A stretch of 14,762 bases of DNA from Candidatus Helarchaeota archaeon (GTDB taxonomy: Archaea; Asgardarchaeota; Lokiarchaeia; Helarchaeales; HEL-GB-A). The notes under the pieces are model-generated. The model worked only from the letters and a program-made list of their open reading frames with translations. It searched no databases and was not told where the DNA came from. Shown here in pieces: positions 5,645 to 12,610 of the stretch. The stretch is from positions 1 to 14,762 of the forward strand of contig JABXJT010000109.1 of NCBI GenBank assembly GCA_013375455.1, read 5' to 3'. A program made the position numbers and the translations under genes. The first letter of the stretch is position 1. Each line of letters starts with the position of its first letter.

Positions 5645-6700
5645 TCATGACACCTTAAGTTCTTCAGCTAATAGCAAAGCGATTGCAGCGGCGGGAGATG
5701 CGATTGCGCCTTCTAGTCCCAATTCCTGTCTTAAATCATAGATTTGTTTGAATCCCATTGTTTCTGCGACTTTTCTTGCAAGAAAATCGCGTCCGAGTCC
5801 GGTAACCACAACTGGAACTGTTAAATCATATTCTTCACGCGATTTCAGCACCTGCGTTAATCCTTCACTTATTTGGTTCAATTGCCGTTCGTAGATATAA
5901 GAGGCAATTTCGTAGATTTCACTTTCTGATAACAGGTCTATATCCGAACAGACAACTCGAGCCAGACGTGCCAGCGCATCTTTTCTCGTTTTCTTCCGTC
6001 CATCAGCCGTGTCACAAGTGTATTCTTTTTCCGTGATGTGATTTAGAAGTAAATGCACGTCTGCAACCAGTGCAAATTTTTCAAATGAGATGGGAGACGG
6101 CTTTCCTTGGACTGGTACTTTGTGGGTAATTGATGGAATGGTGGATCGGAGGGCGCCCGTATATACGAGTTCGCCACTCATTAATCGGTCAGGGTCAGTT
6201 TTTCCAATTGTATTGGGGAGCCCTTTGGAGATTGGAATGATGTCGGTGGTCGTGCTCCCAATATCCATTAAAATACAGTTTGGAAATTTCTTACCTACGT
6301 ACATTGCAGTGGCAACCCAATTTGCTGAAGCAACTGCCATGTAATCATCTAAAGCATCTTGAAGGGGCAGAAAAGTATTGTATGAACTAATGATTTTTTT
6401 TGGAATTCGTGGCATCATTTTAGTAAATGTAGTTAAGACGTGAGTTACACCCTCACTTTTCGTATAGTAGGCATCTGATACTTCTGCAGTGAGTGTAATT
6501 CCGAAGGCATCAATCTGATTCTTGCCTGCTAACTCTCTAATAATGCCTTCAAGTAGTTCTGGTAACTCCACAGGGTTATGAAGCCACATAGGATAGAATT
6601 TTGAACTTATTTTTAGAGTGTATTCATTAGAGGATGAGTAAATGACGAAAGCGCCTTTGATATTTACGCCACCAATATCAAATCCCACTACATTTACCAT
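5645..6700 (-). CDS. mfnF: MfnF, methanofuran condensing enzyme (H4MPT-linked C1 transfer family)
   Basis: A 351-aa ASKHA/hydantoinase-type protein. It opens with VVGFDIGGVNIKGA (phosphate-1 loop, D8), has a second loop MDIGSTTTDIIPI (residues 145-157) and an adenosine-like VTGLGRDFL near residue 300. It ends with an Ala-rich helix (SPAAAIALLLAEE) typical of proteins annotated as 'H4MPT-linked C1 transfer pathway protein'. In methanogens MfnF joins the aminomethylfuran diphosphate made by MfnE to gamma-glutamyltyramine, giving the core of methanofuran and releasing pyrophosphate. Length matches the family. It is first in the minus-strand block and starts 153 bp from the divergent CoA-disulfide reductase gene. 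The ATG at 6700 has a modest GTGAG ahead. The call is strong at family level. Confidence 0.88.
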   Translation of the reverse strand: MVNVVGFDIGGVNIKGAFVIYSSSNEYTLKISSKFYPMWLHNPVELPELLEGIIRELAGKNQIDAFGITLTAEVSDAYYTKSEGVTHVLTTFTKMMPRIPKKIISSYNTFLPLQDALDDYMAVASANWVATAMYVGKKFPNCILMDIGSTTTDIIPISKGLPNTIGKTDPDRLMSGELVYTGALRSTIPSITHKVPVQGKPSPISFEKFALVADVHLLLNHITEKEYTCDTADGRKKTRKDALARLARVVCSDIDLLSESEIYEIASYIYERQLNQISEGLTQVLKSREEYDLTVPVVVTGLGRDFLARKVAETMGFKQIYDLRQELGLEGAIASPAAAIALLLAEELKVS

Positions 6701-6733
6701 TTCTCACTCACAATCATATAGTAAATTGAAAAA

Positions 6734-6742
6734 GGATATAAT
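6734..6742 (-). promoter_or_regulatory. Candidate TATA box for mfnF
   Basis: Minus strand AATTATATC with purine-rich GGTAAT ahead. A start about 25 bp downstream (near 6712) would leave a leader of about 12 nt before the ATG at 6700. Based on position and composition only. Confidence 0.35.
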
Positions 6743-6749
6743 TATTACC

Positions 6750-6782
6750 ATAACTTTTAAGGAGAAATCCGATAACTTTTAA
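6750..6782. repeat. Exact 11-bp direct repeat spaced 22 bp (candidate operator)
   Basis: ATAACTTTTAA occurs at 6750-6760 and again at 6772-6782, exactly 22 bp apart, about two helical turns, so both copies face the same side of DNA. They sit between the divergent mfnF and CoA-disulfide reductase promoters, just upstream of the proposed mfnF TATA. A shorter match (TAACTTT) recurs at 6832-6838. The A/T richness makes chance repeats easier, so this is a candidate only. Confidence 0.4.
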
Positions 6783-6800
6783 CTAAATAATCAAACCTAA

Positions 6801-6810
6801 TTATTATATC
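6801..6810 (+). promoter_or_regulatory. Candidate TATA box for the CoADR-rhodanese gene
   Basis: TTATTATATC lies about 45 bp ahead of the ATG at 6854. A start about 26 bp downstream (near 6832) would fall within the palindrome at 6829-6844 and leave a short leader containing GTGATGAG. Confidence 0.35.
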
Positions 6811-6828
6811 TCCCAAACGGATTAATTT

Positions 6829-6844
6829 ACGTAACTTTGTACGT
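6829..6844. promoter_or_regulatory. Palindrome at the expected transcription start of the CoADR gene
   Basis: ACGTA-ACTTTG-TACGT: perfect 5-bp arms with a 6-bp spacer, directly upstream of the ribosome site of the gene at 6854 and over the predicted start site. A repressor bound here would block transcription. No known archaeal operator is matched. Confidence 0.35.
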
Positions 6845-6853
6845 GATGAGAAA

Positions 6854-8542
6854 ATGAAGAGAGTAGTTATCATTGGTGGTGTTGCAGGAGGGGCAAGTGC
6901 GGCGGCGAGACTCCGTCGCCTAGATGAAGATGCTGAAATCATTATGCTGGACAAGGGGCCATACGTTTCATGGGCAAATTGTGGGTTGCCTTACTTCGTT
7001 GGAAACATAATACGAGAGCGAAGAGCATTAGAGCTGGTTAGACCCTCCACCTTTAAAAAAAGATTTAACATCGATGCGCGAGTTAATCATGAAGTGCTTT
7101 CTATTGATCGAGAAAACAGGACGGTTTTAGTGAAAGATTTAGTCAAAGGAGAAGAATATAACATTACCTATGATTATCTCATATTGTCACCTGGTGCTAA
7201 GCCAATTAAGCCACCTTTCCCAGGAATTGATTTTGTCCCAGTCTTCTTGCTAAGAACAATCCCCGATGCGGAGGCGATTCGAGAATTTATTGATAATAAC
7301 CAACCGCAGCAAGCCGTTATTGTAGGAGGGGGATTTATAGGACTAGAAATGGCTGAAAATTTTCGCGAACGAGGGATTCAGGTCACAATTATAGAAATGC
7401 TCGATCAGGTAATGCCTCCACTTGACAAAGAAATGGCTCAATTTATCCACAAGGAATTGATTTTGAATGATGTCACCCTGATCTTAGAAGATGCAGTCGA
7501 ATCCTTTGGAAGGACTGAGGAAAATAGACCTTTTGTGAAGACTAAAAGCGGAAAACTTATTGAGACTGATTTAATTATTTTATCCATTGGAATTCGACCT
7601 GAAACGAAGTTAGCAAAAGATGCCAATCTGGAAATAGGACCAAAAGGACATATTGTTGTTAATACTCACATGCAAACATCAGATCCTTCGATTTATGCTG
7701 TGGGGGATGCTGTTCAAGTTATAGATCTACAAACAAAGCAACCTGTGGCCATTCCCTTGGCAGGACCTGCAAATAAGCAGGGCCGCATTGCAGCTGAGAA
7801 CATTTGTGGCCGAAATATCGAATATAAAGGTATTCTTGGAGCGATAGTTGTGAAACTTTTCGATATGACAATTGCAGCCGTAGGACTTTCAGAGAAGGCA
7901 TTAAAGCAGAATAATATTCAATATGAGAAAATTTACCAACAACCTAGTAATCATGCGGGATATTACCCAGGAGCTATTTCAATGGCATTTAAATTGCTCT
8001 TTGAAAAACCATCAGGGAAGATTTTAGGAGCTCAAATAGTGGGAGGACCAGGGAGCGAAAAACGAATAGATGTGCTATCTGCAATAATAAAGATGGGAGG
8101 CACTGTTTTTGATTTAGAGGAATTAGAATTAGCCTATTCGCCACCATATAATTCTGCGAAAGACCCAGTGAATATGGCAGGGTTTATCGCTGCAAATGTG
8201 CTTAAAGGGGATCATCCTATTTGGCATTGGTATGATATAGATATGATAAAGCAGAAAAATGGCCTTATATTAGATGTAAGAACACCAAGAGAATATAAAA
8301 GAGGAACCATTGAAGGGGCGATTAATATCTCCGATCTAGAACTAAGAGAGCGACTGAATGAAATCCCTAAGGATAGTCCTGTTTTTTTATTTTGTGCCGT
8401 TGGTTATAGAGGATATCTTGCATCGAGAATCCTTCTACAAAATGGATACAGAGAAGTTTATAATTTATCGGGTGGATATAAAACATATGAAGTTGCAGGT
8501 GCTACGTTAGAAGATCTTATCAAGAGATATAATAGATTATGA
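6854..8542 (+). CDS. CoA-disulfide/persulfide reductase with C-terminal rhodanese domain
   Basis: A 562-aa flavoprotein of the CoADR-RHD type. The FAD fold begins with VVIIGGVAGGASAAARLRR. The active-site Cys is C43 in SWANCGLPY, the CoADR-type single redox Cys rather than a CxxxxC pair. The NAD(P)H fold has VGGGFIGLEMAE (GGGFIG at 158-163), and the AVGDA motif closes the second FAD contact. The dimer domain holds NHAGYYPGA and SPPYNSAKDP, carrying the Tyr residues near the CoA site in this family. Residues about 465-555 are a rhodanese domain, ILDVRTPREYKRG to an intact loop CAVGYRG with C514. Family members reduce CoA-disulfide, CoA persulfide or polysulfide with NAD(P)H; the substrate here is not fixed by sequence. 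GTGATGAG precedes the ATG. Length is normal for the fusion. Confidence 0.92.
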   Translation: MKRVVIIGGVAGGASAAARLRRLDEDAEIIMLDKGPYVSWANCGLPYFVGNIIRERRALELVRPSTFKKRFNIDARVNHEVLSIDRENRTVLVKDLVKGEEYNITYDYLILSPGAKPIKPPFPGIDFVPVFLLRTIPDAEAIREFIDNNQPQQAVIVGGGFIGLEMAENFRERGIQVTIIEMLDQVMPPLDKEMAQFIHKELILNDVTLILEDAVESFGRTEENRPFVKTKSGKLIETDLIILSIGIRPETKLAKDANLEIGPKGHIVVNTHMQTSDPSIYAVGDAVQVIDLQTKQPVAIPLAGPANKQGRIAAENICGRNIEYKGILGAIVVKLFDMTIAAVGLSEKALKQNNIQYEKIYQQPSNHAGYYPGAISMAFKLLFEKPSGKILGAQIVGGPGSEKRIDVLSAIIKMGGTVFDLEELELAYSPPYNSAKDPVNMAGFIAANVLKGDHPIWHWYDIDMIKQKNGLILDVRTPREYKRGTIEGAINISDLELRERLNEIPKDSPVFLFCAVGYRGYLASRILLQNGYREVYNLSGGYKTYEVAGATLEDLIKRYNRL

Positions 8543-8609
8543 GAAATGATTAAATATATTGAAAAGGAATAATTTAAATCAAGAAAATATTAAACAATCG
8601 AGATGGCTT

Positions 8610-8858
8610 ATGAGTCACTGGTCCGAAAAGGAACTAAAACTCCTTAAGAAATTGGTGAAAAAGAACAAGTCAACGAAAGAGATCGCCAAACAGTTCGAAA
8701 AAAAGGGATTTAATAAAAATATTTTTATGATTATCTCCAAAGTCCGCTCGCTTCCTGAATTACGCCCCTATTATCAAAATGAGGAATGGACTTTGAATGA
8801 TCTTGGTAAGTTTGCTGACCTCCTGAAGAAACGAAAAAAGCCGCTTGAATTGGAATAG
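8610..8858 (+). CDS. SANT/Myb-like small DNA-binding protein
   Basis: An 82-aa basic protein. HWSEKELKLLKKLVKKN (helix 1 led by Trp), STKEIAKQFEKKG (helix 2) and NKNIFMIISKVRSL (helix 3) match a Myb/SANT-like three-helix module, W-x3-E-x2-L-x2-L then IA-x2-F. A second Trp-led segment, EEWTLNDLGKFADLLKK, looks like the start of a second, incomplete repeat. I prefer ATG 8610, which has GAGATGG ahead and starts right at the domain; an in-frame TTG at 8559 would add 17 residues (MKRNNLNQENIKQSRWL) and cannot be excluded. It follows the CoADR gene by 67 nt. A DNA- or chromatin-binding role is inferred from the fold only. Confidence 0.6.
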   Translation: MSHWSEKELKLLKKLVKKNKSTKEIAKQFEKKGFNKNIFMIISKVRSLPELRPYYQNEEWTLNDLGKFADLLKKRKKPLELE

Positions 8859-8896
8859 GAAAAAAATTATGAAGGATTAAAAAATAATACTGTTTT

Positions 8897-9247
8897 ATGA
8901 AAGAAATTCCTAAAAGTGAGATGCTTTTATTTTTTGATCTAGACGATGAGTATAAACTTGACGCACCCGAGAAGGAAATCCCAGTTAAGTTCCGGGTACT
9001 AAACAGAAGTCATAAAGATTACATGCTCACGTTCCGTATAAGGTTTTCCGTGAGTATGGACGTGAAAATTGTTGAAGATTACAAAGAGGTTGCCACGAAA
9101 AAAATTTTACCGGGCGATGATTTCGAAGCTGAGACGAGATTAATATTATTAGGAAAAGGAAAACAGTGGATACTCATCACAGGATCTTTTAGCACCGCCA
9201 ATAAGGATCGTACTTTTCAAATAAAACTTCCTTTTAAAATCAAATAA
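8897..9247 (+). CDS. Small beta-sandwich protein, unknown family
   Basis: A 116-aa soluble protein dominated by strands: MLLFFDLDDEYKLD, IPVKFRVLNRSHKDYMLTFRIRFS, KEVATKKILPGDDFEAETRLILLGKGKQWILITGSFST and RTFQIKLPFKIK. The 'VKFRVLNRS' strand followed by a PGD turn and a long hairpin suggest an Ig-like or arrestin-like sandwich of about seven strands. No signal peptide or membrane helix is present, so it should be cytoplasmic. No convincing ribosome site precedes the ATG: GAAGGATT lies 18 nt away. Family is not recognised. It sits between the SANT-like and SRPBCC-like genes, all in one direction with gaps of under 40 nt, so co-expression is likely. Confidence 0.6.
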   Translation: MKEIPKSEMLLFFDLDDEYKLDAPEKEIPVKFRVLNRSHKDYMLTFRIRFSVSMDVKIVEDYKEVATKKILPGDDFEAETRLILLGKGKQWILITGSFSTANKDRTFQIKLPFKIK

Positions 9248-9283
9248 CATTTCTTTCATAAAACTGACAAGTAGGTTTTTATC

Positions 9284-9817
9284 ATGCCTCGAAATTTAAT
9301 TGATTTATCAAAAATCCTCCCCATTTCCCTTGAAAGAGTGAAGAAATACATTAAATGTACGCATCTTTGGAAAGCCATGTCCCCAATCCCTGAAAAGGAC
9401 ATGAAATTTGAGTTCATTGACGAAAATACGGTTCATCAAGACGTCAAATACACCTTCACGATTGGATTGACGGGATTGATTAAACATACTGCACACATCG
9501 TGCAAGAGGTAAAATTTGAGGAAATAGAAGACAATAATTATAGTCTCACGATTGAGAAGAGTAACGAAGTCGCAAAATCGGATTTACGCATTACATTGGA
9601 AGATATGGACGATAAAGTAAACGTGAAGGTTGCCCTCGTTCAGCTCTATTTCAAAAGTGGCGTCCTTGAGTTAGTTGGGAAGCGAGTCGTGGTCAACCGG
9701 TTTCGCGCTGAAATCCGCAAGTTACTAAAAAGGGTTGCCCAAAAACTTCGCGATGGGTCCTTAGAGCCAGTTTTTGCAAAATGTGATGAGGAATTAGAAA
9801 AAGCTGAAGCCGAATAA
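9284..9817 (+). CDS. SRPBCC/START-like small ligand-binding protein
   Basis: A 177-aa soluble protein. After a short helix-rich start (ISLERVKKYIKCTHLWKAMS), a run of strands (MKFEFIDENTVHQDVKYTF; HIVQEVKFEEIEDNNYSLTIEK; SDLRITLEDMDDKVNVKVALVQLYF) is closed by a long C-terminal helix (VVVNRFRAEIRKLLKRVAQKLRDG). Helix, antiparallel sheet and a long last helix is the signature layout of the SRPBCC/START superfamily, which binds hydrophobic ligands in a cavity between helix and sheet; CoxG-like members have this size. This is a fold inference. AGTAGG lies about 9 nt ahead of the ATG at 9284. The acidic tail (DEELEKAEAE) is probably disordered. Confidence 0.5.
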   Translation: MPRNLIDLSKILPISLERVKKYIKCTHLWKAMSPIPEKDMKFEFIDENTVHQDVKYTFTIGLTGLIKHTAHIVQEVKFEEIEDNNYSLTIEKSNEVAKSDLRITLEDMDDKVNVKVALVQLYFKSGVLELVGKRVVVNRFRAEIRKLLKRVAQKLRDGSLEPVFAKCDEELEKAEAE

Positions 9818-9826
9818 ATATTTATT
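9813..9826 (+). promoter_or_regulatory. Candidate TATA element, perfect A/T palindrome
   Basis: AATAAATATTTATT is a perfect 14-bp palindrome, centred about 33 bp ahead of the ATG at 9853. A start about 26 bp downstream falls near 9846-9849, so the transcript would be almost leaderless; this agrees with the absence of a Shine-Dalgarno site before 9853. It would mark the start of the three-gene surface operon. Confidence 0.4.
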
Positions 9827-9852
9827 AATGAAACCTTGACACACAATAAATC

Positions 9853-10251
9853 ATGGAAAATGAACAACAATCAGTTATAAAAATTATAAGTATTATTACC
9901 GTGTTCTATGTCGTTCTTTCGCGGATCCTTTTACTTGAAGTTGTTTCACTGATAGGAAGCGAACTTGAATATCTGTATATTACATTTGGAGGAATTTCAA
10001 TCGATGTATATAAATCATTATTGGTTCAGGGAATCATACATGTAGTTTCGTCAGTGGCCTTACTGGTTCTTATTTACATTCCTTTTAAAAACCGTAAATT
10101 TGAGCGCTATTTATGGTTGATATTTGGAATATTTTTATTGGTCCAACCTGCTTTTTTAACAGCTATTGGAGTAGTACTGATTTTCTATAGTAGACAAATA
10201 AAGAGTAGTGACGAGGGGACCATAAACCAAAAGGAGGGGATCCAAATTTGA
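9853..10251 (+). CDS. Small three-helix membrane protein, operon partner of the GH57-like protein
   Basis: A 132-aa protein with three predicted transmembrane segments (about residues 9-36, 54-77 and 90-115) and polar ends (MENEQQS at the N-terminus, RQIKSSDEGTINQKEG at the C-terminus). Its stop (TGA 10249-10251) overlaps the TTG start of the GH57-like gene by two bases, and its end contains that gene's strong ribosome site, so expression is coupled. It has no recognisable domain. The third helix ends in AIGVVLIFYSRQ, and the flanking membrane gene at 12089 ends in a loosely similar IGTISGLIVLKNF, so the two may share an ancestry; the similarity is too weak to claim. Confidence 0.6.
   Translation: MENEQQSVIKIISIITVFYVVLSRILLLEVVSLIGSELEYLYITFGGISIDVYKSLLVQGIIHVVSSVALLVLIYIPFKNRKFERYLWLIFGIFLLVQPAFLTAIGVVLIFYSRQIKSSDEGTINQKEGIQI
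10231..10241 (+). promoter_or_regulatory. Strong Shine-Dalgarno site fixing a TTG start
   Basis: AAGGAGGGGAT, near-complete complement of the archaeal 16S rRNA tail, 6 nt before TTG 10248. It lies in the last codons of the upstream gene and identifies the TTG as the start of the GH57-like gene. Confidence 0.6.
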
Positions 10252-12092
10252 CACTTTCGCAAAAAGCAAAACTTGTAAAAATCTATTCAATCTGCATTCT
10301 TTGCCTTACAGCATTGGTGGTTGGAATTTTTTTCTGGTTCTATGCGATTGAGAAATATGCCTGTAATTTATATCACTATAACGTGCAATTCGTGCCAGGT
10401 GACACCACTGCAGAAAACAATATAATTAATCAAAGCATGAGAGCTCTGCTAGAAATGTATGAAAATCATCCCAATTGGAAATTCACGATAGAAATTTCAG
10501 GATACGGATTACAAATAATGTACGAGAGATTTCCTGACGTGCTAGCCTTATTCCGTAAATTAAATGTAGAGACGCAGCAATTAGAACTTGTCTCATCGCC
10601 CTATTCTGATCAACTCTCGGTGGCATACCCTTCCACTGATATTTTGAAAGCAATTAACTTTTCATTGAGCAAAGCTAAAGAATTAAATTTAACACCATCA
10701 AAAGTGTTATTCTTGCAAGAATCGCAATGGTTGGAGGATTCTTACATATTAGAAGAGTATTACGATTACTTCGTGGTTAATAAAGAGGCATTTTCATACT
10801 ATTATCCTGAGGTTGAAGCGAACCGAGTGTATTCTTATATAGGGCTGAGTGGAAAAGAAATTAAAGTAATTACGGGGGATTATATCCCTAATTTTGATTT
10901 AACAGGCGCCCTAATTTTTACTTATTTAGGTGATGGGGAAGCTACAAACACGGATAGCTATGGCAACCATTTTCAATTAAAGGAAGATGAACAAGCAACT
11001 TACGAAGCCACTTTAAAACAATTAGAGAATCTTGGTTGCATTTTAAGTACAGTTGAGGAAGCTGCAGAAAAGTCAGAATCTAGGAAATTAGAAAAACATA
11101 TCAATGATTTCGGAAATTTGCCCGATGCTTTCTGGAACATGAGAGATTGCCTCGGAGCGTATCGTTGGATGGGAGATAACTCACATCCAAAAGTAATGCC
11201 TGTGGAATTCTATGGGGAGAGAACAATTTGCGCAGAAAATGACGGAGAATTATTGGCGGGTAATTACAGAACAAGAAATTTCATATTAATGGTAGAAACT
11301 CTCTATCAAAATACATCAAGCTCTCTGAATAGCACTGAAAAACTGTGGTGTCAAGGTAATCTCACTGAGGCGTGGAAACACCTCATTCTCGGAGAAGTCT
11401 CTGATTCGACGGGGTGGAGTCCCTACTGGATTGAAATTAATTATACTTTAACACATGCGAGTATCGCCACGAATTATGCAAATAATGCGCTTACAATCAT
11501 AAAAAATAAGCTGGGAATAACGAATTTCAATGTAAGCGTTTATCACAATACGGTAAATGCGTCTGATTTCGAAGTCATTAACAAAGTTTCCGTTACTGAA
11601 TCGGATGCCATACATCTGCCTCAAGTATATGGTGCCAATAATTACAGTATTGAATTAAAAAATTGTAGCTGGTATGGTTTCGATTTCCAGGACGTGAGAG
11701 TAACGGTGAATATCTCAGGTATATATCAATTTGAAATAAGGTTCGAAGGTTTAGGGAAATGGATGGGCTACTCTTCTGCGTTATTAGTAGATGCGGTTCA
11801 TTATGTGAATAGAGATGATTTCGCAGAGGATGTAATACTTCCTGGCGCCAACGGATTCTATTATAGCCAAGCTCTCGGATTAGGTATGATAAAAAATTGT
11901 TCGCAGAGGCATACTGCGGGTTTTTTTAATGGTGATGCATTGATATTTCCGGAAATAGGATTTAACCAGGTTTTCATTTCAAATTGGTCCACCTCTGTAG
12001 TTACCCATCAATTTTTCGTCTATCAAGGGACTGCTGACAATGCTTCACGGTTAGCTAACATGATAAATTCTTACCCAATAGGAATTATATGA
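10248..12092 (+). CDS. Membrane-anchored GH57-like surface protein, heavily sequon-rich
   Basis: A 614-aa protein with one N-terminal signal anchor (residues about 12-34) and the rest probably outside. Residues 43-270 follow the order of a GH57-type deacetylase/glycosidase barrel: HYNVQF (43-48, in place of the HQP block), a SPYSDQL segment, LFLQESQW with E158 in the place of the usual WLPE nucleophile block, then YDYFVV, and GDGEA (D229) at the position of the DGE acid block. A Trp-rich helical middle (residues 290-385) and a beta-rich C-terminal part (385-614) follow. Fifteen N-x-S/T sequons are present, most after residue 350. The match is by pattern; blocks deviate from consensus, so it may bind or modify surface glycans rather than hydrolyse starch-like polymers. 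It overlaps its neighbours at both ends. Confidence 0.6.
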   Translation: MTLSQKAKLVKIYSICILCLTALVVGIFFWFYAIEKYACNLYHYNVQFVPGDTTAENNIINQSMRALLEMYENHPNWKFTIEISGYGLQIMYERFPDVLALFRKLNVETQQLELVSSPYSDQLSVAYPSTDILKAINFSLSKAKELNLTPSKVLFLQESQWLEDSYILEEYYDYFVVNKEAFSYYYPEVEANRVYSYIGLSGKEIKVITGDYIPNFDLTGALIFTYLGDGEATNTDSYGNHFQLKEDEQATYEATLKQLENLGCILSTVEEAAEKSESRKLEKHINDFGNLPDAFWNMRDCLGAYRWMGDNSHPKVMPVEFYGERTICAENDGELLAGNYRTRNFILMVETLYQNTSSSLNSTEKLWCQGNLTEAWKHLILGEVSDSTGWSPYWIEINYTLTHASIATNYANNALTIIKNKLGITNFNVSVYHNTVNASDFEVINKVSVTESDAIHLPQVYGANNYSIELKNCSWYGFDFQDVRVTVNISGIYQFEIRFEGLGKWMGYSSALLVDAVHYVNRDDFAEDVILPGANGFYYSQALGLGMIKNCSQRHTAGFFNGDALIFPEIGFNQVFISNWSTSVVTHQFFVYQGTADNASRLANMINSYPIGII

Positions 12093-12517
12093 GGAGAGAG
12101 GATGTGTTAAAAATGGAAAAACAACAGAAATTGAAAGAAGATCGAGGAGATTCTCAGGGAACAAATGAATTAAAGCACTCTTTAGGATTACTTCAAATTT
12201 CAACTGGGTTGTTATACTTAGTGATATTTCTCATTTATTGGATCTTTTTGTCATCTATCATCACTTTTGTAGTCGGACTCTTAGAAGAAGAGCTATTGTT
12301 AGTTGTATTGCAGGTTATAAATGGGGTTTTTATTTTTTTTGCTATTGTTAGTGTTTTGAATCTAATTTTTGGGACCATGGCTCTAAAGAATTATTCTTTT
12401 AACACAAAACTTGAAAAAGTTTTGAGGATAAATTCGATATTATCACTGTCCTTATTTCCAATAGGCACGATTTCCGGATTAATAGTTTTAAAAAACTTTA
12501 AACAAATGGTGCAATAG
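12089..12517 (+). CDS. Small four-helix membrane protein, operon partner of the GH57-like protein
   Basis: A 142-aa protein: a charged N-terminal tail (residues 1-28), then four predicted transmembrane segments (about 31-48, 50-66, 70-96 and 110-133). The last segment contains FPIGTISGLIVL, a motif common in small membrane proteins whose final helices carry P-x-GT-x2-G. The ATG at 12089 overlaps the stop of the GH57-like gene (ATGA). GAGGAGAGAGGAT just inside could instead serve GTG 12104 or ATG 12113, shortening the product by five or eight residues. Overlap at both joints of the operon indicates the three products work together at the membrane. Function is unknown. Confidence 0.6.
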   Translation: MRREDVLKMEKQQKLKEDRGDSQGTNELKHSLGLLQISTGLLYLVIFLIYWIFLSSIITFVVGLLEEELLLVVLQVINGVFIFFAIVSVLNLIFGTMALKNYSFNTKLEKVLRINSILSLSLFPIGTISGLIVLKNFKQMVQ

Positions 12518-12545
12518 ATCTTAACAGGTTGAGATTTCCCCCATC

Positions 12546-12557
12546 TTTATTTTTTAA
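12546..12557 (+). terminator. T-rich candidate terminator
   Basis: TTTATTTTTTAA on the coding strand, 29 nt after the stop at 12517 and before the por promoter. Archaeal termination commonly uses such T-runs without a hairpin. No stem is visible. Confidence 0.3.
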
Positions 12558-12568
12558 TTACAACAAGG

Positions 12569-12576
12569 TTTTTATG
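12569..12576 (+). promoter_or_regulatory. Candidate TATA box for the por operon
   Basis: TTTTTATG preceded by AAGG. A start about 26 bp downstream (near 12597) gives a leader of about 14 nt that still contains GTGATGTG ahead of the porC ATG. It is the only plausible promoter before porC in the 93-bp gap. Confidence 0.4.
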
Positions 12577-12610
12577 TTCATTTTGTGTGACTTAAGAAAA
12601 GTGATGTGAG

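Noticed and set aside
6090..6344. Plus-strand 84-codon open frame inside mfnF
   Set aside because: It is antisense to a well-supported gene, with no ribosome site and no recognisable protein character.
6701..6853. SurR-type sulfur-response operator in the CoADR promoter
   Set aside because: No GTT-x3-AAC core is present; only unrelated direct and inverted repeats are seen.
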